From contig NZ_JBIGHW010000007.1 in assembly GCF_043555875.1 (NCBI RefSeq), positions 124,001-188,000 on the forward strand: a stretch of DNA of 64,000 nt, in the 5' to 3' direction. The position numbers and the translations under genes are program-made. The notes under the pieces were generated by a model. That model had not been told where the DNA came from. It made no database searches and saw nothing but the letters and a program-made list of their open reading frames with translations. Below, in pieces: positions 43,620 to 52,286 of this stretch; position 1 is the stretch's first letter; every line of letters starts with the position of its first letter. This DNA is from Pelomonas margarita (GTDB lineage: Bacteria > Pseudomonadota > Gammaproteobacteria > Burkholderiales > Burkholderiaceae_C).

Positions 43620-44893
43620 GACGCCTGCTTCACGCCCTCTGCCTGGCCGTGCTGCCGCTGACAGCGCAGTCACTGGACCTGGACACCGGCCGCCCCGCGC
43701 CGGGCTGGCACATCGCCGTCACCGATTTCGAGGGCCAGGCCCGCCTGGCTGGCGAGCGCGTCACCGTGCCCAAGCCCGCCCAGCCGCGCGTGCCCAGCAG
43801 CCGCGTGGCCGCCCGGCGCGGCGACGACGGGGCCGTCACGCTGCAGTTCAGCCACAGCTGGATCGCGCAGCTGCGCTGGCAGGGCGGCCAGCCGCTGGAC
43901 CTGAACGCCTACCTGCCGCAAGGCACCGTCGAGTTCGACCTCGACGTCATCGACCTTGCCCAAGGCGGCCTCAAGTTCAAGCTCGGCTGCGGCAAGGATT
44001 GCGAACGCAAGATCCCTTTCCTGTTCGCCGGCCGCGCGCTGGCGGGCCAGGGCCGGCAGCACCTGTCGTTCGCGCTGAAATGCTTCTGGCGGGAAGGGGA
44101 CGACTTCAGCGCCGTGGACCTGCCCTTCACGCTGGAAGGCACCGGCAGCGGTGAGGTGCGCGTCAGCCGGCTGCGCCTGAACAAGGCCGGCAAGCCCACC
44201 ACGGCCTGCCCCGACTACCGCACGCAGTCCGTCACGCCCGAGCCGCTGCAGGAGTCGTGGGCGGTGGACTGGTGGCTGCCGCGCCACGAGTCCAAGATCG
44301 CCGAGGTGCGCGCACATCAGGCCGCCGGCCGGCGCGTGGACCTGGTGTTCCTGGGCGACTCCATCACGCAAGGCTGGGAGAAGGAAGGTACGGCGGCATT
44401 TGCCCGCCACTTCGCCCCCCACCACGCCGTGGCGCTGGGCTTCGGCGGCGACCGCACGGAGAACCTGCTGTGGCGCCTGCGCCATGGCGCACTGGACGGC
44501 ATGGCGCCTAAGGTCGTCGTGATGCTGATCGGCACCAACAACACCGGCGAGCGGCTGGAAGACCCGACGCTGACCGTGGCCGGCATCCGCGCCAACCTTG
44601 ACGAGATCCGCCGCCGCCAACCCCAGGCCACCGTGCTGCTGATGGCGCTGCTGCCGCGCGGCGAGACGCCCGACGACCTGACCCGCCGCCACAACGCCCG
44701 CATCAATGCGCTGCTGCCATCGCTGGCCGACGGCCAGCGCGTGCGCTTGCTCGACATCGGCCCCGCACTGACCCAGCCGGACGGCACGCTGTCCCGCGAC
44801 CTGCTGCCGGACTTCCTGCACCTCAGCCCGGCCGGCTACGACATCTGGGCCCGCCGCCTGGACGCCACCCTGACCCCTCTGCTGGCGCCCTGA
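43616..44893 (+). CDS. SGNH/GDSL esterase with N-terminal beta-sandwich module, secreted
   Basis: This is a 425-residue two-domain protein. After a signal peptide (about residues 1-19), residues about 20-200 form a galactose-binding-like sandwich (the module seen at the end of some glucosidases; two Cys pairs). Residues about 225-425 form an SGNH hydrolase: block I LVFLGDSITQGWE with the Ser nucleophile (about 247), block II Gly in GFGGDRTENL, block III GTNNTG, and block V DFLHLSPAGYD with the Asp/His pair. It overlaps GH95 by ATGA. The setting suggests removal of O-acetyl groups from xyloglucan side chains, perhaps from galactose. That activity is inferred. Confidence 0.88.
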   Translation: MRRLLHALCLAVLPLTAQSLDLDTGRPAPGWHIAVTDFEGQARLAGERVTVPKPAQPRVPSSRVAARRGDDGAVTLQFSHSWIAQLRWQGGQPLDLNAYLPQGTVEFDLDVIDLAQGGLKFKLGCGKDCERKIPFLFAGRALAGQGRQHLSFALKCFWREGDDFSAVDLPFTLEGTGSGEVRVSRLRLNKAGKPTTACPDYRTQSVTPEPLQESWAVDWWLPRHESKIAEVRAHQAAGRRVDLVFLGDSITQGWEKEGTAAFARHFAPHHAVALGFGGDRTENLLWRLRHGALDGMAPKVVVMLIGTNNTGERLEDPTLTVAGIRANLDEIRRRQPQATVLLMALLPRGETPDDLTRRHNARINALLPSLADGQRVRLLDIGPALTQPDGTLSRDLLPDFLHLSPAGYDIWARRLDATLTPLLAP

Positions 44894-44914
44894 CGGCGCC
44901 TCCTCCCTGCCCCC

Positions 44915-46273
44915 ATGACCGCACTGACCTACTCCAGCCCCTTCCCCACCGACTTCGTGTTCGGCGTCGCCGCCGCGTCCGCCCAGATCGAGGGCGCCGC
45001 CTTCACCGACGGCAAGGGCGAATCCATCTGGGACCGCTTCAGCCGCGAGCCCGGCAAGGTGCTCGGCGGCGACACGCTGGATGTCGCCTGCGACCACTAC
45101 CACCGCTTCGACGAGGACTTCGCGCTGATGGCGTCCCTCGGCGTCAAGCACTACCGGCTGTCCATCGCCTGGCCGCGCATCTACCCGAACGGCGACGGCG
45201 AACTGAACCCCGCCGGCCTGGACTTCTATCACCGGCTGTTCGCCAGCATGAAGAAGCACGGCATCACACCCTGGGTCACGATGTTCCACTGGGACCTGCC
45301 GCAAGCGCTGGAAGAGCGCGGCGGCTGGACCTCGCGCGTCACGGTGGACGCCTTCGCCCGCTACGCCGACACCATCGTCAAGGCCTTTGCCGGCGAGGTG
45401 ACGCACTGGATCACGATGAACGAGATCCGCTGCTTCACGCTGCTGGCCTACGGCTACGGCACCAAGGCACCGGGCCGCAAAGAGAGCGCCCAAGTCGTCA
45501 ACCAGACCTTCCACCACGCGCTGCTGTGCCACGGGCATGGGGTGAGGGCCGTGCGTGAGTTCGGCGGCGCGGGCGCCGTCGTGGGCCTGACCGACAACTG
45601 CGACGTCTGCATCCCCGTCACCGAGACGCCAGCCGACATCGCCGCCGCCAAGGCGTGGTTCCTGGAGAAGAACGCCCACGTGCTGGGCGCCATGCACGCC
45701 GGCCGCTACCCGGCGGACTACTTGGCCCGCGTGGGAGCCGACGCGCCCACCGTGCTACCCGGCGACTTCGAGCTCATCAGCCTGCCTACCGACCACCTGG
45801 GCCTGAACATCTACACCGGCACCTACGTGCGCGCCAGCCGCAACGGCGCCGCCTGGGAGACCGTGCCGCTGCCGGCCAACTACCCGCGCGCCGACAGCCC
45901 CTGGCTGCACATCGCCCCGCAGGCCATTTACTGGGCCACGCGCTTCGCGGCCGAGTGCTATGGCCACCAGGCGCTCTACATCACCGAAAACGGCTGCGGC
46001 TACAACGACGAGCCGGTCGTGAACGGCGAGGTGCTGGACCTGCACCGCCGCGACTTCCTGCGCAACCACCTGCGCGAAGCCCACCGCGCCATCAGCGACG
46101 GCGTACCGCTGCGCGGCTACTTCCTGTGGAGCTTCATCGACAACTACGAGTGGGAAGACGGCTACCAGCGCCGCTTCGGCATCGTGCACTGCGACTACGA
46201 GACGCTGGTGCGCACGCCCAAGCTGTCGGCGCTGTACTACGCCGACATCATTCGTGAGCGGCGGATTCTTTGA
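44915..46273 (+). CDS. GH1 beta-glucosidase, cytoplasmic
   Basis: This is a 452-residue GH1 beta-glucosidase with no signal peptide. It starts FPTDFVFGVAAASAQIEGA, has the nucleophile Glu in ALYITENGCGYND (about residue 356), and ends with the usual GYFLWSFIDNYEWEDGYQRR aglycone and glycone region. The acid/base Glu is in HWITMNEIRCF (about residue 170): the usual NEP is NEI here. It would cleave cello-oligosaccharides, or the unsubstituted glucosyl units freed by GH31, in the cytoplasm. It is 21 bases after the esterase gene. A 92-bp repeat element follows it. Confidence 0.93.
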   Translation: MTALTYSSPFPTDFVFGVAAASAQIEGAAFTDGKGESIWDRFSREPGKVLGGDTLDVACDHYHRFDEDFALMASLGVKHYRLSIAWPRIYPNGDGELNPAGLDFYHRLFASMKKHGITPWVTMFHWDLPQALEERGGWTSRVTVDAFARYADTIVKAFAGEVTHWITMNEIRCFTLLAYGYGTKAPGRKESAQVVNQTFHHALLCHGHGVRAVREFGGAGAVVGLTDNCDVCIPVTETPADIAAAKAWFLEKNAHVLGAMHAGRYPADYLARVGADAPTVLPGDFELISLPTDHLGLNIYTGTYVRASRNGAAWETVPLPANYPRADSPWLHIAPQAIYWATRFAAECYGHQALYITENGCGYNDEPVVNGEVLDLHRRDFLRNHLREAHRAISDGVPLRGYFLWSFIDNYEWEDGYQRRFGIVHCDYETLVRTPKLSALYYADIIRERRIL

Positions 46274-46314
46274 GCCCCGCTGAAACAAAACACCCGACGG
46301 CGACGCCGAGCTTC

Positions 46315-46406
46315 GTAGGGCGGGTCATGACCCGCCGGCACGGGCGGGCTGTCGCCACCGAACGGCGGGTTGCCGCCACCGAACGGCGGGTCATGACCCG
46401 CCCTAC
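46315..46406. repeat. Palindromic repeat element with 22-bp terminal inverted repeats
   Basis: The left end (46315-46336) begins GTAGGGCGGGTCATGACC and the right end (46385-46406) is its perfect 22-base reverse complement. Each end carries the 18-base palindrome GGCGGGTCATGACCCGCC or its equivalent. The inside has an 18-base direct repeat, CGCCACCGAACGGCGGGT, at 46353-46370 and 46374-46391. It resembles REP/MITE-like palindromes scattered in many proteobacteria. It ends 3 bases before the GPH symporter ATG, where a ribosome site should be. Confidence 0.85.
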
Positions 46407-46409
46407 ACC

Positions 46410-47855
46410 ATGAATCCGCAGAATCTGACCCTGAACATGGCCGTCGTGCCACCGTCGGCCGACCGCCTGCCCATGCGGCAGAAGGTGGGTTTCGGCCTGG
46501 GCTCCATCCTGGACATGTGGGGCCACTGGCTCTACCCCTCGCTGGCCTTCCACGTCTTCAACATCTTCCTCGGCGTGGCACCCGGGCTGATCTCGACGGT
46601 GCAGATGGTGAAGATCTTCATCGACGCCGCCAGCGACGCCATCTTCGGCTGGCTCTCCGACAACACCCGCACGCGCTACGGCCGGCGGCGGCCCTTCATC
46701 CTGGTGGGCGGCGTACTCGCCGGCATCGGCCTGCCGCTGATGTTTGCCGTCGGCAAGGGCTGGACCGACACGCAGTACTTCGTCTTCATGCTGGTCAGCA
46801 TGCTGGTCTACGTGCCGGTGATGAGCTGCTTCAACATGCCCTGGGTCAGCCTGGGCTCGGAGATGACGCCGGACTATCACGAGCGCACCTCGGTGATGGC
46901 CATCCGCAACGCCATCCAGAAGGGGCCGGAGCTGGCGATGTTCTTCGCCGCGCAGTTCACGACGCTGGCCATCTTCAACGACCCCGCCACCGGCAAGCCT
47001 GACATCCTGCGCGGCGCGCAGACCTACTGCGCCATCCTGGGCGCCATCATGGTGGCGGTGTCCATCGCCATCTTCCTGCTGGTGCGCGAGCGCTACTACG
47101 AGAAGCTGGTGTCGCGCACGCAGACCCACATCCCCTTCGCCGACACGCTGTGGCGCACGCTGCGCTGCAAGCCCTTCCGCCACGTGCTGCTGATGGCGCT
47201 GGCCTACGGCATCGGCACGGCCATGGTGGGCGCCCTGGGCTACTACGCGACCGTCTACTACGTCTGCAAGGGCGACGTGACGCTGGCCACGAAGTGGAAC
47301 ACTGCCATGGGACTGGCCGGCATGGCCTTCGGCTTCGCGGGCATCCCGTTCTTCACGTGGATCGCGCGCAAGCACGGCAAGCGCGCCGCACTGGCCACGG
47401 TGCTGGTGATGGCCATCGCCGCATTCATCGGCGACTGGTGGCTGTACGACCCCGAGCGCCCCTACCTGCAGCTGTTCGCCTGCGGCTTCGTCGCCTTCAC
47501 CGGCGCAGGCTTCTGGACGCTTTACGGCGCCACCATCGGCGACGTCGTCGACTACGACGAATCACAGACCGGCCAGCGCCGCGAAGGTTCGTTCTCAGCC
47601 TGCCAGTCCTGGATCACCAAGGTCGGCATCGCGCTCGGCGTCGGCGCGTCGGGCTGGATCCTGCAGTTCACGGGCTTTGACTCAAAGCTGAACGTGCAGA
47701 CGCCCGAGGCCCTGCTCTGGATACGCCTGCTGCTGTCGGGCATCCCCGTCATCGGCCTGGTGCTGGCACTGATCGCCATCTTGCGCTTCCCGCTGACGGA
47801 GGCACGCATGCTGGACATCCGCCGGCAGCTGGAAAGCACGCGAGGCACGGTATGA
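46410..47855 (+). CDS. GPH family sugar:cation symporter (XynT/XylP-like)
   Basis: This is a 481-residue inner-membrane symporter of the glycoside-pentoside-hexuronide family (MelB fold, about 12 spans). Typical features are KVGFGLGSILDMWGHWLYPS, DAASDAIFGWLSDNTRTRYGRRRPFI (about residues 72-97, the loop 2-3 signature with Asp residues) and YGATIGDVVDYDESQTGQRR. Members carry xylosides, including isoprimeverose by Lactobacillus XylP. With a cytoplasmic GH31 in the same locus, isoprimeverose or xyloglucan di/trisaccharides are likely cargo. No ribosome site precedes the ATG; instead the repeat element abuts it. The GH43 gene overlaps its end as ATGA. Confidence 0.92.
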   Translation: MNPQNLTLNMAVVPPSADRLPMRQKVGFGLGSILDMWGHWLYPSLAFHVFNIFLGVAPGLISTVQMVKIFIDAASDAIFGWLSDNTRTRYGRRRPFILVGGVLAGIGLPLMFAVGKGWTDTQYFVFMLVSMLVYVPVMSCFNMPWVSLGSEMTPDYHERTSVMAIRNAIQKGPELAMFFAAQFTTLAIFNDPATGKPDILRGAQTYCAILGAIMVAVSIAIFLLVRERYYEKLVSRTQTHIPFADTLWRTLRCKPFRHVLLMALAYGIGTAMVGALGYYATVYYVCKGDVTLATKWNTAMGLAGMAFGFAGIPFFTWIARKHGKRAALATVLVMAIAAFIGDWWLYDPERPYLQLFACGFVAFTGAGFWTLYGATIGDVVDYDESQTGQRREGSFSACQSWITKVGIALGVGASGWILQFTGFDSKLNVQTPEALLWIRLLLSGIPVIGLVLALIAILRFPLTEARMLDIRRQLESTRGTV

Positions 47856-49450
47856 CGCTGTCGCGCCGGCACGCCCTGCAACTCGCCCTGGCCGGCGCCA
47901 GCGTGCCGGCCTCGGCCGGCGTGGCGGGGGCGCCCAGGCCGGGCGTCGGCCTCGAAGGCCAGCGCCAGGCCGACCGCGGCGATGGCCGCTACCTGAACCC
48001 CATCGTGGCCGGTGACCATGCCGACCCGACGGTGCTGAAGGACGGCGCCGACTACTACATGACCTTCTCGTCCTTCCAGTCCTACCCGGGTGCCGTCATC
48101 TGGCACTCGCAGGACCTGGTGAACTGGACGCCCATCACCGCCGCCTTGCACCAGCCCATCGGCACGGTCTGGGCGATGGACCTCATCAAGCACGCCGGCC
48201 GCTACTACCTCTACATCCCGGTGCTGCAGGACGCCGGCACCGGCATCTACGTCATCCACGCGGACAACATCCGCGGCCCGTGGAGTGCACCCATCGATCT
48301 GAAGATCCCTGGCTGCATCGATCCCGGCCACGTGGTGGGCGAGGACGGCCGGCGCTACCTCTTCGTCAACGGCGGCCGCCGCGTGCGGCTGAGCGACGAC
48401 GGCCTCACCACCGACGGCCAGCTGCAGGCCAACGCGTGGACGCCCTGGCAATACCCCAAGGACTGGGTGGTCGAGATGTTCGCGCCCGAGGGCCCCAAGC
48501 TGTTCCGGCGCGGCGCGTGGTTCTACCTGATCAGCGCCGTCGGCGGCACGGCCGGGCCACCTACCAGCCACATGGTCACGGTGGCCCGCTCACGCTCCGT
48601 GCATGGGCCGTGGGAGGACGCGCCCAACAACCCCATCGTGCGCACGACGAGCATCGACGAGCCCTGGTGGTCGCGCGGCCACGCCACCGTCGTCGAAGGC
48701 CCGGCGGGGGACTGGTGGATGGTCTATCACGGCTACGAAAACGGCTTTCGCACGCTGGGCCGCCAGGCGCTGCTGGAGCCGGTCGAATGGACCGCCGACG
48801 GCTGGCTGCGCGCCAAGGGCGGCACGCTGGACCAGCCGCTGCCCAAGCCGCGCGGCGGCAAGCCGAGCCCGGCTGGTTTTGCGCTGTCGGATGACTTTTC
48901 CTCGGGCAAGCTCGGCCTGCAATGGGCCTTCCATGCGCCGGGGCCGGACGAAGCCCGGCGCCTGCGCTTCGACGGTCCGTCCCTCGTCATCCGCGGCAAG
49001 GGCCGGGCGCTGCCGGACAGCTCGCCGCTGACCTGCGCCTGCGGCGACCGTCGCTACGAGGTCACGGTGGATCTGGAGATCACTGGCGACGGCCACGGCG
49101 GCCTGGCGCTGTTCTACGAAGAGCGCGGCCATGTCGGCCTGGGCTTCAGCGCCACGCAGATGCTGACCTATGGCTACGGCCAGGAGCACGCGTGGATGCG
49201 CGAGCCGCTGCCCGCCACGACGGGCACGCGCCGCGTGCGCATCCGCCTCGTCAACCGCGAGCACATCGTCACCTGGCACGTCAGCCACGATGGCGGCGGC
49301 ACCTGGACCCAGCACCCCTGGCAGATGGAGGTCTCCGGCCTGCATCACAACGTGTTCGGCGGCTTCGTCAGCCTGCGGCCTGCGCTGTTCAGCGCCGGGG
49401 CCGGCGAGGTGCGCGCCCGCAACTTCACCTACCGAGGACTTCCCGCATGA
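47852..49450 (+). CDS. GH43 beta-xylosidase/alpha-L-arabinofuranosidase, probable Tat export
   Basis: This is a 532-residue GH43 enzyme. The signal starts MTLSRRHALQLALAGASVPA with a twin Arg, suggesting Tat export. The five-bladed propeller has the base Asp in VAGDHADPTVLKDG, the pKa-modulating Asp in IPGCIDPGHVVG, and the acid Glu in EMFAPEGPKLFRRG. A C-terminal beta-sandwich (about residues 345-532, FALSDDFSSGKLGLQWAF) is of the DUF1349/GH43 C-terminal type. It would remove arabinofuranosyl or xylosyl decorations in the periplasm. It overlaps both neighbours by ATGA. Confidence 0.9.
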   Translation: MTLSRRHALQLALAGASVPASAGVAGAPRPGVGLEGQRQADRGDGRYLNPIVAGDHADPTVLKDGADYYMTFSSFQSYPGAVIWHSQDLVNWTPITAALHQPIGTVWAMDLIKHAGRYYLYIPVLQDAGTGIYVIHADNIRGPWSAPIDLKIPGCIDPGHVVGEDGRRYLFVNGGRRVRLSDDGLTTDGQLQANAWTPWQYPKDWVVEMFAPEGPKLFRRGAWFYLISAVGGTAGPPTSHMVTVARSRSVHGPWEDAPNNPIVRTTSIDEPWWSRGHATVVEGPAGDWWMVYHGYENGFRTLGRQALLEPVEWTADGWLRAKGGTLDQPLPKPRGGKPSPAGFALSDDFSSGKLGLQWAFHAPGPDEARRLRFDGPSLVIRGKGRALPDSSPLTCACGDRRYEVTVDLEITGDGHGGLALFYEERGHVGLGFSATQMLTYGYGQEHAWMREPLPATTGTRRVRIRLVNREHIVTWHVSHDGGGTWTQHPWQMEVSGLHHNVFGGFVSLRPALFSAGAGEVRARNFTYRGLPA

Positions 49451-51021
49451 CGCCTTCCCGCCGCCAAGTGATCGCCGCCGCCGCCGCACTGCCGCTGGCG
49501 GCCCAGGCCGCGCCGCCACAGCGCCGCATCGTGCTGGACCTGGCGACCGCCAGCCAGCCGCTGGACCGCTTCTTCGACCACTGCGTCGGCGCCGACTACC
49601 CCGGCACGCTGTTCCGAGAGGACTCGCTGGCCCAGCTGAAGACCACGGTGGATGAACTGGGCTTTCGCTACCTGCGCTTCCACGCCATCTTCCACGACGT
49701 GTTCAAGACGGTGACGCGCGACGCCGCCGGCCAGCTGGTGTTCGACTTCACCGGCATCGACAAACTCTACGACGCGATGCTCGCGCGGCGCATCAAGCCA
49801 TTCATCGAGCTGGGCTTCACGCCGCTGGCGCTGAAGACGTCCGACCTGAAGATCTTCTACTGGGCCGGCAACACGTCGCACCCCGAGCCCAAGGGCTGGG
49901 TCACACTGATCGACGCGTTCACGCGCCATCTGTTGCAACGCTATGGTGAGAAGGAAGTCCGCAGCTGGTACTTCGAGGTCTGGAACGAACCCAACCTCGA
50001 CGGCTTCTGGGAAAAGGCCGACAAGCAGGCCTACTTCGACCTCTACACCCGAACGGCCAAGACCATCAAGGCCATCGACCCGCAACTGCCGGTGGGCGGC
50101 CCGGCCACCGCCGGCGCGGCCTGGGTACCCGAGTTCCTGGCGCATGCCAAGGCGACCGACACGCCGGTGGACTTCGTCACCGTACACACCTACGGCGTGG
50201 ACGGCGGCTTCCTGGACGAGTTCGGCAAGGAAGACCTGATGCTGCTGGCCACGCCCGATGCCATCCTGGCCGACGTGCGCCGCGTGCGCAAGGAAATCGA
50301 CGCCTCCCACCTGCCCGGCATTCCGATGTTCTTCACCGAATGGAGCAGCAGCTACAACCCGCGTGACCTGGTGCACGACAGCTACATGAGCGCCGCCTAT
50401 GTGCTGACCAAGCTGAAGGGCTCGCAGGGCCTGGCACAGCACATGAGCTACTGGGTCTACAGCGACCTGTTCGAGGAGCCGGGCCCGCCGGATGCGCCCT
50501 TCCACGGCGGCTTTGGGCTGATGACGCGCGAGGGCATCCGCAAGCCGACCTGGTTCAGCTACAAGTACCTGGCCGCGCTGGCCCGGCTGAACGGCCGGCA
50601 GGTGCCCACCAGCGACGAGCAGACCTGGGCGGCCACCGACGGCCAACAGCTACAGGCCATCGTCTGGGACTGGCGCAACACCGAGCAGAAGGTCAGCAAC
50701 CGCAGCTTCTTCGGCAAGCCCCAGCCCTCGCGCGACGTGGGCACCGCCACGGTCGACCTGCGGGGCATGGCGCCCGGCCGCTACCAGCTCACGCAGCACC
50801 GCGTGGGCTACGAGGTCAACGACGCGCACACGGCCTACCTGAAGATGGGCTCCCCCAAGAACCTGGACGCCCGCCAGCTCGCCACGCTGCAGGGCCTGAC
50901 CACGGACCAGCCCGAGGCCCGGCGCGAACTGCGCGTGGGCGCCCAGGGCACGGCCACCGTCACGCTGAAGCTGCGCAGCCACGACGTCGTGCTGCTGGGC
51001 CTGAAGCGGCTGGGCGCATGA
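49447..51021 (+). CDS. GH39 beta-xylosidase-like enzyme, probable Tat export
   Basis: This is a 524-residue GH39 family enzyme. The signal MTPSRRQVIAAAAALPLAAQ has a twin Arg. The barrel includes GFRYLRFHAIFHD, the acid/base Glu in WYFEVWNEPNLDGFW (about residue 181), and the nucleophile Glu in IPMFFTEWSSSYNPRD (about 298). A C-terminal sandwich follows from about residue 385. Known activities in the family are beta-xylosidase and alpha-L-iduronidase; the locus favours a xyloside or arabinoside. The ATG overlaps the GH43 stop and the GH5 ATG overlaps its own stop, so all are coupled. Confidence 0.9.
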   Translation: MTPSRRQVIAAAAALPLAAQAAPPQRRIVLDLATASQPLDRFFDHCVGADYPGTLFREDSLAQLKTTVDELGFRYLRFHAIFHDVFKTVTRDAAGQLVFDFTGIDKLYDAMLARRIKPFIELGFTPLALKTSDLKIFYWAGNTSHPEPKGWVTLIDAFTRHLLQRYGEKEVRSWYFEVWNEPNLDGFWEKADKQAYFDLYTRTAKTIKAIDPQLPVGGPATAGAAWVPEFLAHAKATDTPVDFVTVHTYGVDGGFLDEFGKEDLMLLATPDAILADVRRVRKEIDASHLPGIPMFFTEWSSSYNPRDLVHDSYMSAAYVLTKLKGSQGLAQHMSYWVYSDLFEEPGPPDAPFHGGFGLMTREGIRKPTWFSYKYLAALARLNGRQVPTSDEQTWAATDGQQLQAIVWDWRNTEQKVSNRSFFGKPQPSRDVGTATVDLRGMAPGRYQLTQHRVGYEVNDAHTAYLKMGSPKNLDARQLATLQGLTTDQPEARRELRVGAQGTATVTLKLRSHDVVLLGLKRLGA

Positions 51022-52250
51022 GGCGCCGCGACGCCGCGCTGAGCCTGCTGGCGGGGCTGGCCGGCTGCGGCGGTGGTGGCAGCGGTGGTGAGGCCTCCGC
51101 CAGCACCCCGGCCGCCGTCGCGCCGGCACCGCCGCCGGCTGCCGCCTCGCCCTACCCCAACTACAACACCAGCCCCAAGGCCGCCGATGCGACCGGCATG
51201 GCCGACAACGCCCTGCAGATCGCGCAGAAGCTGCGCCTCGGGCTGAACATCGGCAACACGCTGGAGGCCGTCGGCGGCAAGAGCGAGACCTACTGGGGCA
51301 ACCCGCGCATCACGCGCGAGTTCGTGCAGTTCGCCAAGGCCTCGGGCTTCAACGCGATCCGGCTGCCGGTGTCCTGGAACCCCTACGCCGACGCCGCCAC
51401 GGCCAAGATCGAGATCGCCTGGCTGGCCCGTGTGCAGGAGGTCGTGCAGTACTGCGTGGACGCCGACCTGCATGTCGTTCTCAACATCCACTGGGACGGC
51501 GGCTGGCTGGAGGAGCACGTCACGCCCGAGAAGCAGGTGGCCGTCAACCACCGGCAGAAGGCGCTGTGGGAGCAGATCGCCACGGCGCTGTGCCACGTCG
51601 ACGGCCGGCTGCTGTTCGCCAGCGCCAACGAGCCCAACGTCAAGACCGCCGCGCAGATGGCGGTGCTGATGAGTTACCACCAGACCTTCATCGACGCCGT
51701 GCGCGCCACAGGCGGGCGCAACGCCTGGCGCACGCTGGTCGTGCAGGGCCCGTCCACCGATGTGGAGTTGACGAGCCAGCTGATGACAGGCTGGCCCACC
51801 GACACCGTGGCCGGCCGGCTGATGGCCGAAGTCCACTACTACACGCCCTGGAACTTCACCGGCATGACCAAGGACGAGAGCTGGGGCAACCAGTTCTATT
51901 ACTGGGGCCAGGGCAACCACTCCGCCACCGACACCGCCCACAACCCCACCTGGGGCGAAGAAGCCACGCTGGACACGATGGTGGGGCTGATGAAGGCCCG
52001 CTTCATCGACCGGGGCATTCCGGTCATCGTCGGCGAGTACGGCGCGCAGGACCGCAGCAGCACGCTCACGGGCGACGCCCTCGCCCTGCACCGCCGCAGT
52101 CGTACCGCCTACGTGCGCACCGTCACGCAGCGCGCCCGCGCGGCCGGCCTGGTGCCCTTCTACTGGGACACCGGCAGCCTGCTGGACCGCAACAGCAACC
52201 GCGTGCTCGACGCCCCCCTCCTGGCCGCGCTGATGGACGGCGCGCGCTGA
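51018..52250 (+). CDS. GH5 endoglucanase/xyloglucanase, outer-membrane lipoprotein
   Basis: This is a 410-residue GH5 enzyme. The N-terminus MRRRDAALSLLAGLAGC is a lipoprotein signal with lipobox LAGC at residues 14-17; no Asp follows the Cys, so Lol sorting to the outer membrane is expected. A Gly/Ala/Pro/Ser-rich linker (about 18-52) leads to the barrel: LRLGLNIGNTLEAVGG, LPVSWNPYAD, NIHWDGGWLEEH, the acid/base Glu in FASANEPNVKT (about residue 203) and the nucleophile Glu in PVIVGEYGAQDR (about 336). It would cut the xyloglucan backbone at the cell surface and feed the TonB receptor. It resembles the xyloglucanase-rich subfamily 4, but I cannot fix the subfamily. Confidence 0.9.
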   Translation: MRRRDAALSLLAGLAGCGGGGSGGEASASTPAAVAPAPPPAAASPYPNYNTSPKAADATGMADNALQIAQKLRLGLNIGNTLEAVGGKSETYWGNPRITREFVQFAKASGFNAIRLPVSWNPYADAATAKIEIAWLARVQEVVQYCVDADLHVVLNIHWDGGWLEEHVTPEKQVAVNHRQKALWEQIATALCHVDGRLLFASANEPNVKTAAQMAVLMSYHQTFIDAVRATGGRNAWRTLVVQGPSTDVELTSQLMTGWPTDTVAGRLMAEVHYYTPWNFTGMTKDESWGNQFYYWGQGNHSATDTAHNPTWGEEATLDTMVGLMKARFIDRGIPVIVGEYGAQDRSSTLTGDALALHRRSRTAYVRTVTQRARAAGLVPFYWDTGSLLDRNSNRVLDAPLLAALMDGAR

Positions 52251-52286
52251 GAGGGCGAGCGCTTTTCACCCCAAGAAAGACAAGCC

